Part shown: in pieces, positions 1 through 9,427 of the stretch | Numbering within the stretch: position 1 is the stretch's first letter | Layout of the letters: every line of letters begins with the position of its first letter | NCBI GenBank assembly: GCA_964567665.1 | Contig: CAZMNN010000005.1 | Span: forward strand, 23,862 to 87,861 | From: UBA1731 sp964567665 | GTDB taxonomy: Bacteria; Verrucomicrobiota; Kiritimatiellia; RFP12; UBA1067 | Reading direction: 5' to 3' | Length of the DNA stretch: 64,000 nt | Position numbers and translations under genes: made by a program | The notes under the pieces: model-generated | The model's input: the letters and a program-made list of their open reading frames with translations, nothing else | What the model was told of the DNA's origin: nothing | Database searches by the model: none

Positions 1-1
1 G

Positions 2-190
2 GGCTTCATCCAGTCCAAGATGACGGACGTGCTTCCGGACGACGTCAAGAAGGCGTATATGGATACGATTCCGCTCAAGCGGTTCGGCACCGCCGACGAC
101 ATCGCGAACTGCGTGGCTTTTCTCGTCTCTCCCGCCGCTGACTACATCACAGGGCAGATAATCTCCGTGAACGGCGGCATGATCGGCTGA
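2..190 (+). CDS. 3-oxoacyl-ACP reductase-like SDR, C-terminal end (5' truncated)
   Basis: The window opens inside a reading frame whose last 62 residues end in the typical C-terminus of a short-chain dehydrogenase of the FabG type: a PLKRFGTADDIANCVAFL segment followed by YITGQIISVNGGM just before the stop. In FabG this tail packs against the tetramer interface and the enzyme reduces 3-oxoacyl-ACP with NADPH in fatty acid elongation. The catalytic Ser-Tyr-Lys and the Rossmann motif lie outside the window, so assignment to FabG rather than another SDR rests on the tail alone. Confidence 0.8.
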   Translation, partial: GFIQSKMTDVLPDDVKKAYMDTIPLKRFGTADDIANCVAFLVSPAADYITGQIISVNGGMIG

Positions 191-233
191 GTTTCATTAG
201 GCTTATTTTTTCTCGCACCGAAAGCCGTGCAGG

Positions 234-242
234 TGATATAAT
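234..242 (+). promoter_or_regulatory. extended -10 promoter of glgP
   Basis: TATAAT at 237-242 is preceded by TGA, giving an extended -10. No convincing -35 is seen 17 bp upstream. The glycogen phosphorylase start lies 38 bp downstream. Confidence 0.6.
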
Positions 243-280
243 ACACCGCCATAAGAACAACCAACAAAAGGCTGAACAGG

Positions 281-2743
281 ATGAATGACGGGAAGATGGG
301 TTCGGGTCGCGTCGAAATGAGCGTCGCCGGACTTCAGGAAGACTATGCGCACCATCTGCGCTACACGCTGGCGAAGGATGAACATACGGCTACGGCGCGT
401 GACCGCTACATGGCGTTCGCCTTCGCGATACGCGACAGGATCACCGAACGGTGGATGGATACGCAGTCCGAGTATCACAGGCAGAACGCCAAGTACGTGT
501 ACTACCTGTCGCTGGAGTTCCTGATCGGACGGCTTCTCGGAAACAACGTCATCAACCTCAAGGCAGACGCGCTGTGCCGCGATGCGCTCCGCGCATTCGG
601 CATCGACTGGAACACGCTGCGCGACTTCGAGACTGACGCCGGTCTCGGCAACGGCGGGCTTGGGCGGCTTGCCGCCTGCTACCTCGACTCGATGTCGACC
701 CTCGACCTTGCCGCCATGGGCTACGGAATCCGCTACGACTACGGCATATTCCGTCAGCGCATCGTAGACGGGCAGCAGGTTGAGGATCCCGACCACTGGC
801 TCAAGGACGGCTATCCGTGGGAGATTGCGCGACCGGAGTACGCTCAGACGGTTTCGTTCGGCGGCCATGTCGATTGCACCCACGGCGATGACGGTTCGGT
901 CAGGTGGGAGTGGAAGCCGGACTCCACAGTCCAGGGCGTTCCGTACGACCTGCCGATTGTCGGCTACAACCATGCGGTGAACACGCTTCGTCTCTGGAGT
1001 GCACGCGCAATCGATGAGTTCGATCTCGCCGACTTCAATCAGGGATCGTACGTCGCCGCCGTGGAGACGAAGGTGCTGGCCGAGAACCTGACGAAAGTGC
1101 TGTACCCGAACGACAACACGATGGCCGGAAAGGAGCTGCGGCTCAAGCAGCAGTATTTCTTCGTTGCGTGTTCGCTGCGGGACATCCTGCGCCGCTTCAG
1201 GCTGAACAACGACAGCTGGGACGCTCTGCCGGACAAGGCGTTCATACACCTGAACGAGACGCATCCCGCCCTCGTAATACCCGAACTCATGCGCATCCTC
1301 GTGGACGAAGAGGGGTTGGAGTGGAGCCGCGCCTGGAACATAACCCGCAAGGCGACTGGATACACGAACCACACAATCCTTCCGGAGGCGTTGGAGAAGT
1401 GGCCTGTGCGCATGATGGAGACGCTTCTTCCGCGTCATCTGCAGATCATCTACGAGATCAACAGCCGGTTCCTCAAGGAGCTTGTCGGCGTAGACCATGT
1501 GGATCAGGATCGTCTGGCGCGGATGTCGCTCATCGATGAGCACGGCGAACGCTACGTTAGAATGGCGAACATGTGCATAATCGGCTCCTCCTCGACAAAC
1601 GGCGTGGCGAAGCTGCACTCAGAGATCCTCAAGAAGTCGCTCTTCAAGGACTTCTACGACATCTATCCGGAGCGGTTCACGAACGTGACGAACGGAATCA
1701 CGCCGCGCCGCTGGCTTCTCAAGGCGAATCCGTCGCTTTCGCAGCTCATTTCCGAAACAATCGGGACGGAGTGGATCACCCGGCTCGAAGACTTGAGGAA
1801 GCTTGAGCATCATGGGGGGGCGCCTGAATTCCTGTCCGCGCTTGAGAAGATAAAGGCGTCCAACAAGCGGTCGCTCGCCCGGTACGTGAAAGACAGTCTC
1901 GGCGTGGACATCGACCCTGCGACACTCTTCGACGTGCAGGTGAAGCGTCTGCACGAGTACAAGCGTCAGCTCATGCTTGCGCTGTATATTGTGATGCGCT
2001 ACAACCGGATTGTTTCGGACGCATCCTACAATCCCGTGCCGCGCACGTTCATATTTGCGGCCAAGGCTGCGCCGGGCTACTGGATGGCGAAGCTAATCAT
2101 CCGCTTCATCCATGACCTTGCCAAGGTCGTCAACGGCGATCCGCGAGTGCGTGGCCTCATCAAGGTTGTGTTCCTGCCGGACTACCGCGTGTCTCTCGCC
2201 GAGCGCATCATGCCGGCGGCTGAGATTTCGGAGCAGATATCGCTCGCCGGCATGGAGGCCTCCGGCACCGGCAACATGAAGTTCATGATCAACGGTGCCT
2301 TGACGCTCGGCACCTACGACGGCGCGAACGTGGAGATAAACGAACAGGTCGGCGACGACAACATGTTCCTCTTCGGAATGCGGGCGGATGATGTGGCGAG
2401 GCTTCGTCCATCCTACAACTCACGCGAGTGCGCAGAGCGCGATCCGGAGATAAAGGCGGCGCTTGAGTTCGTGAAGAGCGGTGCGGTATCACCCGGCGAC
2501 CCCGTCCGCTACGAGCCGCTTCTGCGTTCGCTGCTCGACTACAACGACTACTATATGCTGCTCGCCGATCTCAGATCCTACTCCGATGCGCATGACCGTG
2601 TAGACGCCGCGTATCTTGACAGGGAAAGATGGAACCGCATGTCGCTCGTCAACATAGCGCGCAGCGGATTCTTCAGTTCTGACCGTGCAGTGGCCGAATA
2701 CGCCCGCAACATCTGGCACGTTGCGCCCGTCATGTTTGGCTGA
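281..2743 (+). CDS. glgP: glycogen/maltodextrin phosphorylase
   Basis: Cytosolic PLP enzyme that releases glucose 1-phosphate from the non-reducing ends of alpha-1,4-glucans. The 820-residue length is normal for the family. Visible landmarks are the N-terminal YYLSLEFLIGR block, the GLGNGGLGRLAACYLDS block, and the PLP-lysine block EASGTGNMKFMINGALT with the Schiff-base lysine at about residue 667. The next gene (bamA) starts 39 bp downstream and may be co-transcribed, though the functions are unrelated. ATG 281 is the first start after an extended -10 promoter at 237-242, and the Shine-Dalgarno sequence is weak. Carbohydrate storage fits a fermentative lifestyle. Confidence 0.96.
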   Translation: MNDGKMGSGRVEMSVAGLQEDYAHHLRYTLAKDEHTATARDRYMAFAFAIRDRITERWMDTQSEYHRQNAKYVYYLSLEFLIGRLLGNNVINLKADALCRDALRAFGIDWNTLRDFETDAGLGNGGLGRLAACYLDSMSTLDLAAMGYGIRYDYGIFRQRIVDGQQVEDPDHWLKDGYPWEIARPEYAQTVSFGGHVDCTHGDDGSVRWEWKPDSTVQGVPYDLPIVGYNHAVNTLRLWSARAIDEFDLADFNQGSYVAAVETKVLAENLTKVLYPNDNTMAGKELRLKQQYFFVACSLRDILRRFRLNNDSWDALPDKAFIHLNETHPALVIPELMRILVDEEGLEWSRAWNITRKATGYTNHTILPEALEKWPVRMMETLLPRHLQIIYEINSRFLKELVGVDHVDQDRLARMSLIDEHGERYVRMANMCIIGSSSTNGVAKLHSEILKKSLFKDFYDIYPERFTNVTNGITPRRWLLKANPSLSQLISETIGTEWITRLEDLRKLEHHGGAPEFLSALEKIKASNKRSLARYVKDSLGVDIDPATLFDVQVKRLHEYKRQLMLALYIVMRYNRIVSDASYNPVPRTFIFAAKAAPGYWMAKLIIRFIHDLAKVVNGDPRVRGLIKVVFLPDYRVSLAERIMPAAEISEQISLAGMEASGTGNMKFMINGALTLGTYDGANVEINEQVGDDNMFLFGMRADDVARLRPSYNSRECAERDPEIKAALEFVKSGAVSPGDPVRYEPLLRSLLDYNDYYMLLADLRSYSDAHDRVDAAYLDRERWNRMSLVNIARSGFFSSDRAVAEYARNIWHVAPVMFG

Positions 2744-2782
2744 TGGCGACTCCGAAGACATGGAAACGAAAGGGATGACACG

Positions 2783-5170
2783 ATGAAGGGTTTGCTTGCT
2801 GCGACGCTCGTTGCCGTCGCCGTTCTTCCGCTCCACGCCGTCAAGGTGGTGAGCGTATCGGCACGAAGCACGGTCGCTGGAGATGCCGACGTATCGGACG
2901 TGACGTCGCGCTGCGAAGTGAAGGCGGGAATGGAGTACGATCCCGTTGCCTGTGCGAGGGACGTAAAGGCGCTGCGCGATTCGGCGGAGTATGAGGACAT
3001 ATCGGTCGAGGCCAAGCATCTTGCCGACGGCATTGACGTGGTGTATGTGGTCACGCCCAAGCCGCGCTACCATGGTCCGTTGAACTGCAAGGGCAACGAA
3101 TACTGGAACGCCTCAAAGATCGCCAAGCTTGCCGACCTCAAGGACGGCTATGCCTACGGTGAGGCTGACATTGCAGCGGCGGCGAACAGAATCCGCGACG
3201 AATACCGCAAAAAGCAGTTCCCCGACGTGAAGGTTTCGCCGGAGGTGGAGCGTCTTCCGGGTGGCGGCGACATATCGATAACCATGGTGATCGATGAGGG
3301 GCGGCGCTGCAAGATCAAGGAGTACCTCTTTGAGGGCAATGAACACGCCGAGGCGGACGAGCTGCGCGAGACGTTCGGCTGGTATCCGTGGTGGAATCCG
3401 ATCGGCTGGTTCAACGATGATCCCGTGACGAAGCAGGATCTTGCCGAGGCTGGCGAGAAGATAGCCGCGCATTACCGCAATCTCGGATATCTCGATGTTG
3501 AGGTTTCCGGTGGAGAGCGCGTGATGCGAGAGGATGGAGAGTCTGCGGACATCATGTTCAAGATCGCAGAGGGGCCGCGTTACCGTGTGAACTCCATCGC
3601 GGTAAAGGGACTCAAGTCATATCCCGAAGCTGCCGCGCTTGCGTCCGTCAAGTCCATTGCCGTCGGCGACGTCGCCGGCGAGAAGGCACTGAAGGCCGCA
3701 GCCCGCGACATTGAGATATTCTGCGGTTCAGGCGCGAAGCCGCTTGCAGATACACACGCCGAAGTGATAAAGACGCCGACTGAGGCCGACGTCGGAATGC
3801 TCGACATCGTGTTTGACGTCACGGAAGGCGTCCCGGTCACGATCGACCGCGTGCTGGTGCGCGGAAACGACTACACGAAGGACAAGGTGATACGCCGCGA
3901 AATCTCGCTTTCGCCCGGCGATCCGATGATAGAGGACAAGGCGGAGCAGTCGAAGCGCCGTCTTGAGAATCTGCGCTACTTCGACCGTGTGCGGTTCTAT
4001 CTCGAAAGAAAGACTGATGTCGCCACCAAGCCTGGCGAACCGGAGCTGCGCGACCTCGTCTACGAGGTGTCCGAAAAGAACACCGGACAGTTCATGGTCG
4101 GCGTAGGTGCGTCGAGCGTCGATTCCGTGTATGGCACGATAGAGCTTTCGGAGTCGAACTTCGACATCTTGAATCCGTGGCGCTTCAGAGGCGGTGGACA
4201 GAAGGGACGCATCCTTCTGCAGGCAGGTCCGCGCTACCAGACGTATGAGGCATCCGTCACAGAGCCGCACCTCTTCGACCGTCTGCTTGAACTCACCGTC
4301 GAGGGATATCGCCGCCAGCGCTGGTACGATGATTACGACGTGATCCGCAACGGAGCCGCCGTTACGCTCTCCTATCCCGTCAAGTTCTGGCCGACGGCGC
4401 GTACGATGGGGCGTCTCGGGTTCCGTCTTGGCGCGGAGTTCATCGAATTCGATGACGTTGAGGATGACGAGTACTATCTCTCGGACAGCTTCGGCAGCCA
4501 TAACGCAGGCGAGATGGGGCCAGTCTTCAAGTGGCAGGACGACGAGTACGGCGACAGCTGGGAGATTCCGTTCCGCATATTCTGGGAGGATGACACCCGC
4601 GACAGCTTCAGGTTCGCGAAGCGCGGACACCGTGCGACGGTCTACGGTGACATCGTCGGCGGAGACAACAACTACTGGAAGGTCGGCTTCAACTACCGCC
4701 AGTACTTCACGATCTGGAAGAAGTACAGCCATGTGCTTGCGGTCGGCGTCCGTGGCGACACCGTTGATACGTTCTCCGACGAACTGCCGATATACGACAA
4801 GCTGTTCCTCGGCGGACCGCGCTCGATTCGCGGCGTAGAGTACCGTGACGTTGCGCCACGCGTGTGGAGACGGTCGAACAAGAAGGGGGACTATGCTGCC
4901 TGGGGCGGTCAGACGAGCTGGTGCATAAACGCCGAATATACGGTGCCTGTCGTCAAGTACGTGCGCGTCGCGGCGTTTTCCGATCTTGGCGCCGTCGGCG
5001 AGGACGAGTTTGACTTCAGCACGGACTTCTTCTGCTGGTCGGTAGGTCTTGGTCTCCGCCTTGACATCGAAAGCTTCCCGATACGGCTTGACTTTGCCGT
5101 GCCGGTCGTTGAACCTGATGACGACGTTGACAAGGAATGCTTCTCGTTCACGATCGGATACGACTTCTGA
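2783..5170 (+). CDS. bamA: outer membrane assembly factor BamA (Omp85)
   Basis: Core subunit of the beta-barrel assembly machine in the outer membrane. A signal peptide (about residues 1-19) is followed by a periplasmic POTRA region to about residue 425 and a 16-strand-type barrel to residue 795. The loop-6 motif of Omp85 proteins appears as GGPRSIRGVEYR, with the conserved IRG at about 682-684. The chain ends in phenylalanine (FSFTIGYDF), the usual outer-membrane C-terminal signal. The gene is followed 42 bp later by an OmpH/Skp chaperone, an arrangement conserved across diderm bacteria. Its presence shows that the organism has an outer membrane. Confidence 0.95.
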   Translation: MKGLLAATLVAVAVLPLHAVKVVSVSARSTVAGDADVSDVTSRCEVKAGMEYDPVACARDVKALRDSAEYEDISVEAKHLADGIDVVYVVTPKPRYHGPLNCKGNEYWNASKIAKLADLKDGYAYGEADIAAAANRIRDEYRKKQFPDVKVSPEVERLPGGGDISITMVIDEGRRCKIKEYLFEGNEHAEADELRETFGWYPWWNPIGWFNDDPVTKQDLAEAGEKIAAHYRNLGYLDVEVSGGERVMREDGESADIMFKIAEGPRYRVNSIAVKGLKSYPEAAALASVKSIAVGDVAGEKALKAAARDIEIFCGSGAKPLADTHAEVIKTPTEADVGMLDIVFDVTEGVPVTIDRVLVRGNDYTKDKVIRREISLSPGDPMIEDKAEQSKRRLENLRYFDRVRFYLERKTDVATKPGEPELRDLVYEVSEKNTGQFMVGVGASSVDSVYGTIELSESNFDILNPWRFRGGGQKGRILLQAGPRYQTYEASVTEPHLFDRLLELTVEGYRRQRWYDDYDVIRNGAAVTLSYPVKFWPTARTMGRLGFRLGAEFIEFDDVEDDEYYLSDSFGSHNAGEMGPVFKWQDDEYGDSWEIPFRIFWEDDTRDSFRFAKRGHRATVYGDIVGGDNNYWKVGFNYRQYFTIWKKYSHVLAVGVRGDTVDTFSDELPIYDKLFLGGPRSIRGVEYRDVAPRVWRRSNKKGDYAAWGGQTSWCINAEYTVPVVKYVRVAAFSDLGAVGEDEFDFSTDFFCWSVGLGLRLDIESFPIRLDFAVPVVEPDDDVDKECFSFTIGYDF

Positions 5171-5212
5171 TCACCGCGAACGGACAACCATCAAACAGTG
5201 TGAGGAGTTGAA

Positions 5213-5761
5213 ATGAAGAACATAATCGCAACCATCTGCATAGCCGCAGCGGCGGTGGCCGGAGCCGAGATGAAGGTCGCCGTGGTCAGCCTTGAGGTAC
5301 TCATAAAGAACCATCCGAACCACGAGACGAACAGGACGCTCGTGAAATCTACGGCAGACGACTACCGCAAGAAGATGGAGACGTATCAGGAACAGGCCAA
5401 GGCGCTGATGGACGAGGGGAAGAAACTTCAGTCAGACTGGCAGAACCCGATGCTCTCTGCATCGTCAAAGGCAGATCTCCAGAAGAAGCTTGAAGGAATA
5501 CAGCGCAAGCTCTTCGCCGCCCAGCAGGATATGCGGGCGCAGGATCAGCGCTACCAGGATGAGCTTGCCGACCTCCAGCAGCGTCTTTTCAAGATCGAGA
5601 AGAAGGATGTCGAGGACAAGATTGCGGAATTTGCGAAAGCCGGCGGCTACGACATGATCGTTGACGTGGCGGCCTGCGGATTCGTCAAGCCTGAACACGA
5701 TGTCACTGATGCGGTGCTTGCGAAGATGGGCGTTGATTCGTCAAAGAAGAAGACCGAATAG
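5213..5761 (+). CDS. periplasmic chaperone OmpH/Skp family
   Basis: Predicted periplasmic chaperone that escorts unfolded outer-membrane proteins to the BAM complex. The 182-residue protein has a short signal peptide (about 1-19), a beta strand KVAVVSLEVLI, a long charged coiled-coil (about residues 45-130, rich in K, Q, E and R) and a C-terminal strand with YDMIVDVAA, the Skp layout of a trimeric core with helical tentacles. AGGAG precedes ATG 5213. Its place directly after bamA supports the call. The lysine-rich tail is unremarkable. Confidence 0.9.
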   Translation: MKNIIATICIAAAAVAGAEMKVAVVSLEVLIKNHPNHETNRTLVKSTADDYRKKMETYQEQAKALMDEGKKLQSDWQNPMLSASSKADLQKKLEGIQRKLFAAQQDMRAQDQRYQDELADLQQRLFKIEKKDVEDKIAEFAKAGGYDMIVDVAACGFVKPEHDVTDAVLAKMGVDSSKKKTE

Positions 5762-5781
5762 CGGTCTCACCGGCCGCCAAT

Positions 5782-6654
5782 GTGCAACATTACGTGACAG
5801 CCGTGCAGCGCGAAAAGCCGCTTGTCGAGGTGAAGGGACTGCGCATCGCGTTTGGCGATGCGGTGCCTGTCCGCGATGTTAGTTTCAGCATTCCGCAGCA
5901 TGGGCGTGTCGCGATAGTGGGCGAATCCGGATGCGGCAAGTCGCTCACGGCCCTCTCTCTCTGGAAGGATCATCCGGAGATTCGCGTTTCGTACATATTC
6001 CAGAACCCCATGGAATCGCTGAATCCCGTGATGAAGATTGGCGCACAGATACGCGAGACGCGAAAGGGGATGACGCGAGGGGAGATTGTGGAGCTTTTGC
6101 GCAGGACTGGGCTGCCAGAGCCTGAGCGCGTATACGATTCGTATCCATGCCGTCTTTCCGGAGGACAGTGCCAGCGGGCGATGATTGCCATGGCGCTTGC
6201 GGCGAAGCCGGAACTGCTTGTCGCGGACGAGCCTACGACAGCCCTTGACGTTACGACCCAGCGGGAGGTTCTGGAACTCATCGATTCGCTCGCGGCGGAG
6301 ACCGGCATGGCCGTGCTGCTCATCACGCACAACCTTGGTCTTGTCGCCGGAAGGATGGACGAGGTGAACGTGATGTACGCCGGCGTGATAGTCGAATCCG
6401 GCCCTGTGGTGGAGGTGCTTGAGCATCCGCGCCATCCTTACACCCAAGGGCTTCTCAAGGCGGTGCCGGCCCTTGATGCGCCGATGGATGCACCGCTTGC
6501 GGACATTCCCGGCACTGTGCCGCCGCCAGACGACTGGCCGTCCGGATGCGCGTTCCATCCGCGCTGTCCGTTTGCTTCTGAAATCTGTTCGCGCATTGCG
6601 CCGCCCGAAAGGAAGGTTGGTGCTGTGCGCTTCATGTGTCACAAAGGAGATTAA
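5782..6654 (+). CDS. oligopeptide/nickel-type ABC transporter ATPase with shortened helical region
   Basis: ATP-binding subunit of the OppD/DppD class. Walker A GESGCGKS is at 47-54, the Q-loop Gln at 74, signature LSGGQ at 125-129, Walker B LLVADE at 145-150 and the switch His at 183. A C-terminal oligopeptide-transporter extension contains GCAFHPRCPF and a final cysteine. The distance from Walker A to the Q-loop is only about 20 residues; OppD-type proteins usually have about 45-50, so the beta-strand segment in between is largely missing. GTG 5782 is assumed as the start, GTG 5794 is possible, and neither has a clear Shine-Dalgarno sequence. No permease or binding-protein gene is nearby, so the transporter partner is unknown. 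Confidence 0.85.
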   Translation: MQHYVTAVQREKPLVEVKGLRIAFGDAVPVRDVSFSIPQHGRVAIVGESGCGKSLTALSLWKDHPEIRVSYIFQNPMESLNPVMKIGAQIRETRKGMTRGEIVELLRRTGLPEPERVYDSYPCRLSGGQCQRAMIAMALAAKPELLVADEPTTALDVTTQREVLELIDSLAAETGMAVLLITHNLGLVAGRMDEVNVMYAGVIVESGPVVEVLEHPRHPYTQGLLKAVPALDAPMDAPLADIPGTVPPPDDWPSGCAFHPRCPFASEICSRIAPPERKVGAVRFMCHKGD

Positions 6655-6659
6655 AAGCG

Positions 6660-7328
6660 ATGCTTGACGCCTTGGCCGCACACCTTGACCAGATTGCCGC
6701 GCTTGCGCCGGTATGGGGGTATGTCTTCATTTTCGTATTCATGGCAGTTGAGAGTTCGTTCATTCCGTTTCCGAGCGAGATAGTGATGATCCCTGCGGGA
6801 TTCCTTGCGGCAAGGGGCGAACTGTCGTTCCATGCGCCGATGCCAGATCTTGCCGTTTCAATCCTGGTTGGGCTGCTTGGTTCGATCGTCGGGGCGTACG
6901 TCAACTACTTTCTTGCGGCGCATCTCGGAAAGCCATTTCTGCAGCGGTACGGCAAGTGGTTCTTTCTGTCGCCTGCGGCGCTCGACCGGGCATCGGAGGT
7001 GTTCAACCGCTACGGGAACATGGCGACGTTCGTATGCCGTCTGCTTCCCGCTATCCGGCAGCTGATATCTATTCCGGCCGGAATCGCGAAGATGCCGTTC
7101 GGCCCGTTCACATTCTACACGGCGCTTGGCGCGGGGCTGTGGACTGCGGTGCTTGCCGGAACGGGATATTGGCTGGGACGCACGGCCGGAGACATCTCGT
7201 ACGGCGAACTCATCCACCGTGGCAAGGCGTTCGTGGACGGAAACCTGGTGTGGGTGGTGCTTGGCGCAGTTGCGCTTGTCGTTATCCATGTCGTCGTGTC
7301 GAAGCTTGTGATGAAGCGTCGGGGATGA
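6660..7328 (+). CDS. DedA family membrane protein (VTT domain)
   Basis: Integral inner-membrane protein of the DedA/SNARE-associated family, members of which flip undecaprenyl phosphate or phospholipids and support membrane potential. The 222-residue chain shows several hydrophobic helices, the motif ESSFIPFPSEIVMIPAGF with paired prolines and glutamates near the N-terminus, and FVCRLLPAIRQLISIPAG with the conserved R-x3-P-x2-R pattern. ATG 6660 is chosen because AAAGGAGA lies 9 bp upstream. An in-frame GTG at 6636 would overlap the ABC gene and has no ribosome site. It is probably translated with the preceding ATPase gene. Confidence 0.9.
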   Translation: MLDALAAHLDQIAALAPVWGYVFIFVFMAVESSFIPFPSEIVMIPAGFLAARGELSFHAPMPDLAVSILVGLLGSIVGAYVNYFLAAHLGKPFLQRYGKWFFLSPAALDRASEVFNRYGNMATFVCRLLPAIRQLISIPAGIAKMPFGPFTFYTALGAGLWTAVLAGTGYWLGRTAGDISYGELIHRGKAFVDGNLVWVVLGAVALVVIHVVVSKLVMKRRG

Positions 7329-7395
7329 CCGGCGCATATCTGATTCGTCGATTCCTTTGCCGTATCGCTTTTGCGGATTCGTGAGATGTTGCCGT

Positions 7396-7424
7396 TTGCC
7401 TGCGATATGCGTTTGTGGTAGTAT
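7396..7424 (+). promoter_or_regulatory. promoter of bioWF
   Basis: TTGCCT at 7396-7401, a 17-bp spacer, and TAGTAT at 7419-7424 preceded by TGG. The predicted transcript start is only a few bases before ATG 7437. Confidence 0.55.
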
Positions 7425-7436
7425 GCGCACTCCGTT

Positions 7437-9338
7437 ATGGCAACATCGGATCATCGGAGTCTCTTTTCGGTGAAGATGCGAGCGTCGCGCAACGGCGAGC
7501 ACATCTCCGGAGCGGAGCGCATCGTCAGCGAATCGTCAATTCCGCAGCTTGTGGGCGTCATGGCGGAACGGGCACTACGCCACGCAAAGGGGAAGCCTGA
7601 TTTCATAAACGTGAAGGTGGAGTCCGCCCCTGAGCCGCTTCTGCTGAAGGCCCTTCCCGTATCAACGCGCACTGTGAAGTCGCCTGAGGAGGGATGGAGC
7701 GCGGTGCGCGAGATCCTTGCTTCGGATGGCGTCACGCGCATCGACGAAATCGTCTCGCTGTTCAGGCAGACGTACGGAATGCGCGGAGCGATGCTGCTTG
7801 ACGCCGACACATTGGAGCGGCTTGAACCTGATCCGGCGAGAGGCGTAAGGGCGACGTTCATGGATGACGCCGCCAGCGCTTCGCACGGATTCTCCAACGA
7901 GAAGAACCACTATGCGGAGGCGATTGTGCTTGCCACGAAGGTCGCGAACGCGCCGGGCATAGTCGGAGAGATATGCATGTCGGACGATCCGGACTACGTG
8001 ACGGGGTATGTCGCGTCACGGCGCATCGGTTATGTGCGCATATCGTGCATGAAGCGTCCGGGAGACCCGTCGGGCGGAAGGATATTTCTCTATCGTGGAC
8101 TGCGTTCGGACGTCGGAAACGCAATAGACTTCATACAGCGCAGATGCGTTCTCGTGACCGAGGTTCCGCCGCGTCCGTCGGAGATATGCAATGCCGCGTC
8201 AAGCCGCCATTCCGAAAATCCGACGGCAGATGACATGAGGCGCGAACTGGACGACATCCGCACGGCGGGGCTATGGCGCGAAGTCCGGGAGCCCCCGTCT
8301 GGATTGAAGGCCTTTGCCGACAACGATTATCTTGGTCTCGCCGGAGATCCTCGCCTCAAGGAGGCTGCAAAGAACGCCACGGATGCGTTCGGTGCGGGAG
8401 CGGGCGCATCCCGTCTCGTGACCGGGACGCTGCCGCCGCATCTTGAGCTGGAGCGACACCTTGCGCGGTTCAAGGGAACGGAGGATGCCATAACCTGGGC
8501 TACGGGCTACATGGCCAATCTCGGCACGATATCCGCCATTGCCGGAAAGGGCGACGCCGTGTTCAGCGACGAGCTGAACCACGCGAGCATTGTGGACGGT
8601 TGCCGCCTTTCCAAGGCAGATGTCTTTGTGTACCGGCACAACGACATGGCTGACCTCGCCGTGAAGATTGCCGGTGCAGGGCGGCGCAGACGGATGTTGG
8701 CGGTGTCCGATGCGGTGTTTTCAATGGATGGCGATGTGATGGATCTGCCTCGCTTCATCGATGTGTGCCGCACCGGCGGCGTAATGTCGATGGTGGACGA
8801 AGCCCATTCCACTGGAGTTATGGGAGCGACGGGACGCGGCCTCTGCGAACATTTCGGATGCAGTCATCCCGACATTCTCATGGGGACGCTTTCAAAAGCC
8901 GCAGGAAGTGAAGGCGGATACGTGTGCGCGTCGAAGATGATTTGCGACTATCTGCGGAACAGGTCGCGTCCGTTCATCTTCTCCACGGCGTACAATCCAG
9001 GTTCGGCGGCTGCGGCGGATGCCGCGCTTTCGCTTATTGAACGCCATCCCGAACTCGCCGCAACGGTGCGGCGGAAGGCGCAGGATTTCGCGGCGATGCT
9101 CCGCGAACGCGGCATTTCCGCCAAGACGGAGAGTGCAATCGTCCCTGTCGTAATCGGTGATGAGCGCAGAGCGGTGGAGGTGTCCGGCGAACTCCGCAGA
9201 CGCGGATTTCTTGTCCCGGCGATACGCTATCCGACGGTCGCCAAAGGTGCGGCGCGTCTTCGCGTGTCGGTTTCGGCGGCGTCCCGCCATGAAGACCTGT
9301 GTGCGCTCGCAGATGCGATTGCCGGCTGCATGAGGTAG
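7437..9338 (+). CDS. bioWF: bifunctional pimeloyl-CoA synthetase / 8-amino-7-oxononanoate synthase (BioW-BioF fusion)
   Basis: A 633-residue fusion of two early biotin enzymes. Residues about 10-245 match 6-carboxyhexanoate-CoA ligase BioW: SVKMRASRNGEHISGAER, RHAKGKPDFI, LPVSTRTVKSPEEGW and CMSDDPDYVTGYVA are all BioW hallmarks. Residues about 265-633 match BioF, a PLP alpha-oxoamine synthase, with DNDYLGLAGDP, HASIVDGCRLS, VDEAHSTGVMG and the PLP lysine at about 487 in GTLSKAAGSEGGY. Together they would convert pimelate, CoA and ATP to pimeloyl-CoA and then, with alanine, to KAPA. No other bio gene is in the window. ATG 7437 lies only 12 bp from the -10 box; GTG 7470 with GGAG upstream is an alternative start that still keeps the BioW core. 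Confidence 0.92.
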   Translation: MATSDHRSLFSVKMRASRNGEHISGAERIVSESSIPQLVGVMAERALRHAKGKPDFINVKVESAPEPLLLKALPVSTRTVKSPEEGWSAVREILASDGVTRIDEIVSLFRQTYGMRGAMLLDADTLERLEPDPARGVRATFMDDAASASHGFSNEKNHYAEAIVLATKVANAPGIVGEICMSDDPDYVTGYVASRRIGYVRISCMKRPGDPSGGRIFLYRGLRSDVGNAIDFIQRRCVLVTEVPPRPSEICNAASSRHSENPTADDMRRELDDIRTAGLWREVREPPSGLKAFADNDYLGLAGDPRLKEAAKNATDAFGAGAGASRLVTGTLPPHLELERHLARFKGTEDAITWATGYMANLGTISAIAGKGDAVFSDELNHASIVDGCRLSKADVFVYRHNDMADLAVKIAGAGRRRRMLAVSDAVFSMDGDVMDLPRFIDVCRTGGVMSMVDEAHSTGVMGATGRGLCEHFGCSHPDILMGTLSKAAGSEGGYVCASKMICDYLRNRSRPFIFSTAYNPGSAAAADAALSLIERHPELAATVRRKAQDFAAMLRERGISAKTESAIVPVVIGDERRAVEVSGELRRRGFLVPAIRYPTVAKGAARLRVSVSAASRHEDLCALADAIAGCMR

Positions 9339-9377
9339 ATGCGTCCGCAGATTGTTGCACCGGAACGGAAAAAGGAA

Positions 9378-9400
9378 AGGGCGCGGAATTTCCGCGCCCT
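9378..9400. terminator. bidirectional terminator between bioWF and hup
   Basis: Perfect 10-bp stem AGGGCGCGGA/TCCGCGCCCT with an ATT loop, between two convergent genes. The minus-strand exit carries a T-rich stretch (complement of the A-rich 9369-9377), and the plus-strand exit is CT-rich. It can serve both transcripts. Confidence 0.8.
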
Positions 9401-9427
9401 CTCTTGTGTTCCAGAATGACTGGATCG

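Noticed and set aside
203..1618. A 471-codon minus-strand open frame over glgP
   Set aside because: Same antisense effect; the plus strand encodes a full glycogen phosphorylase.
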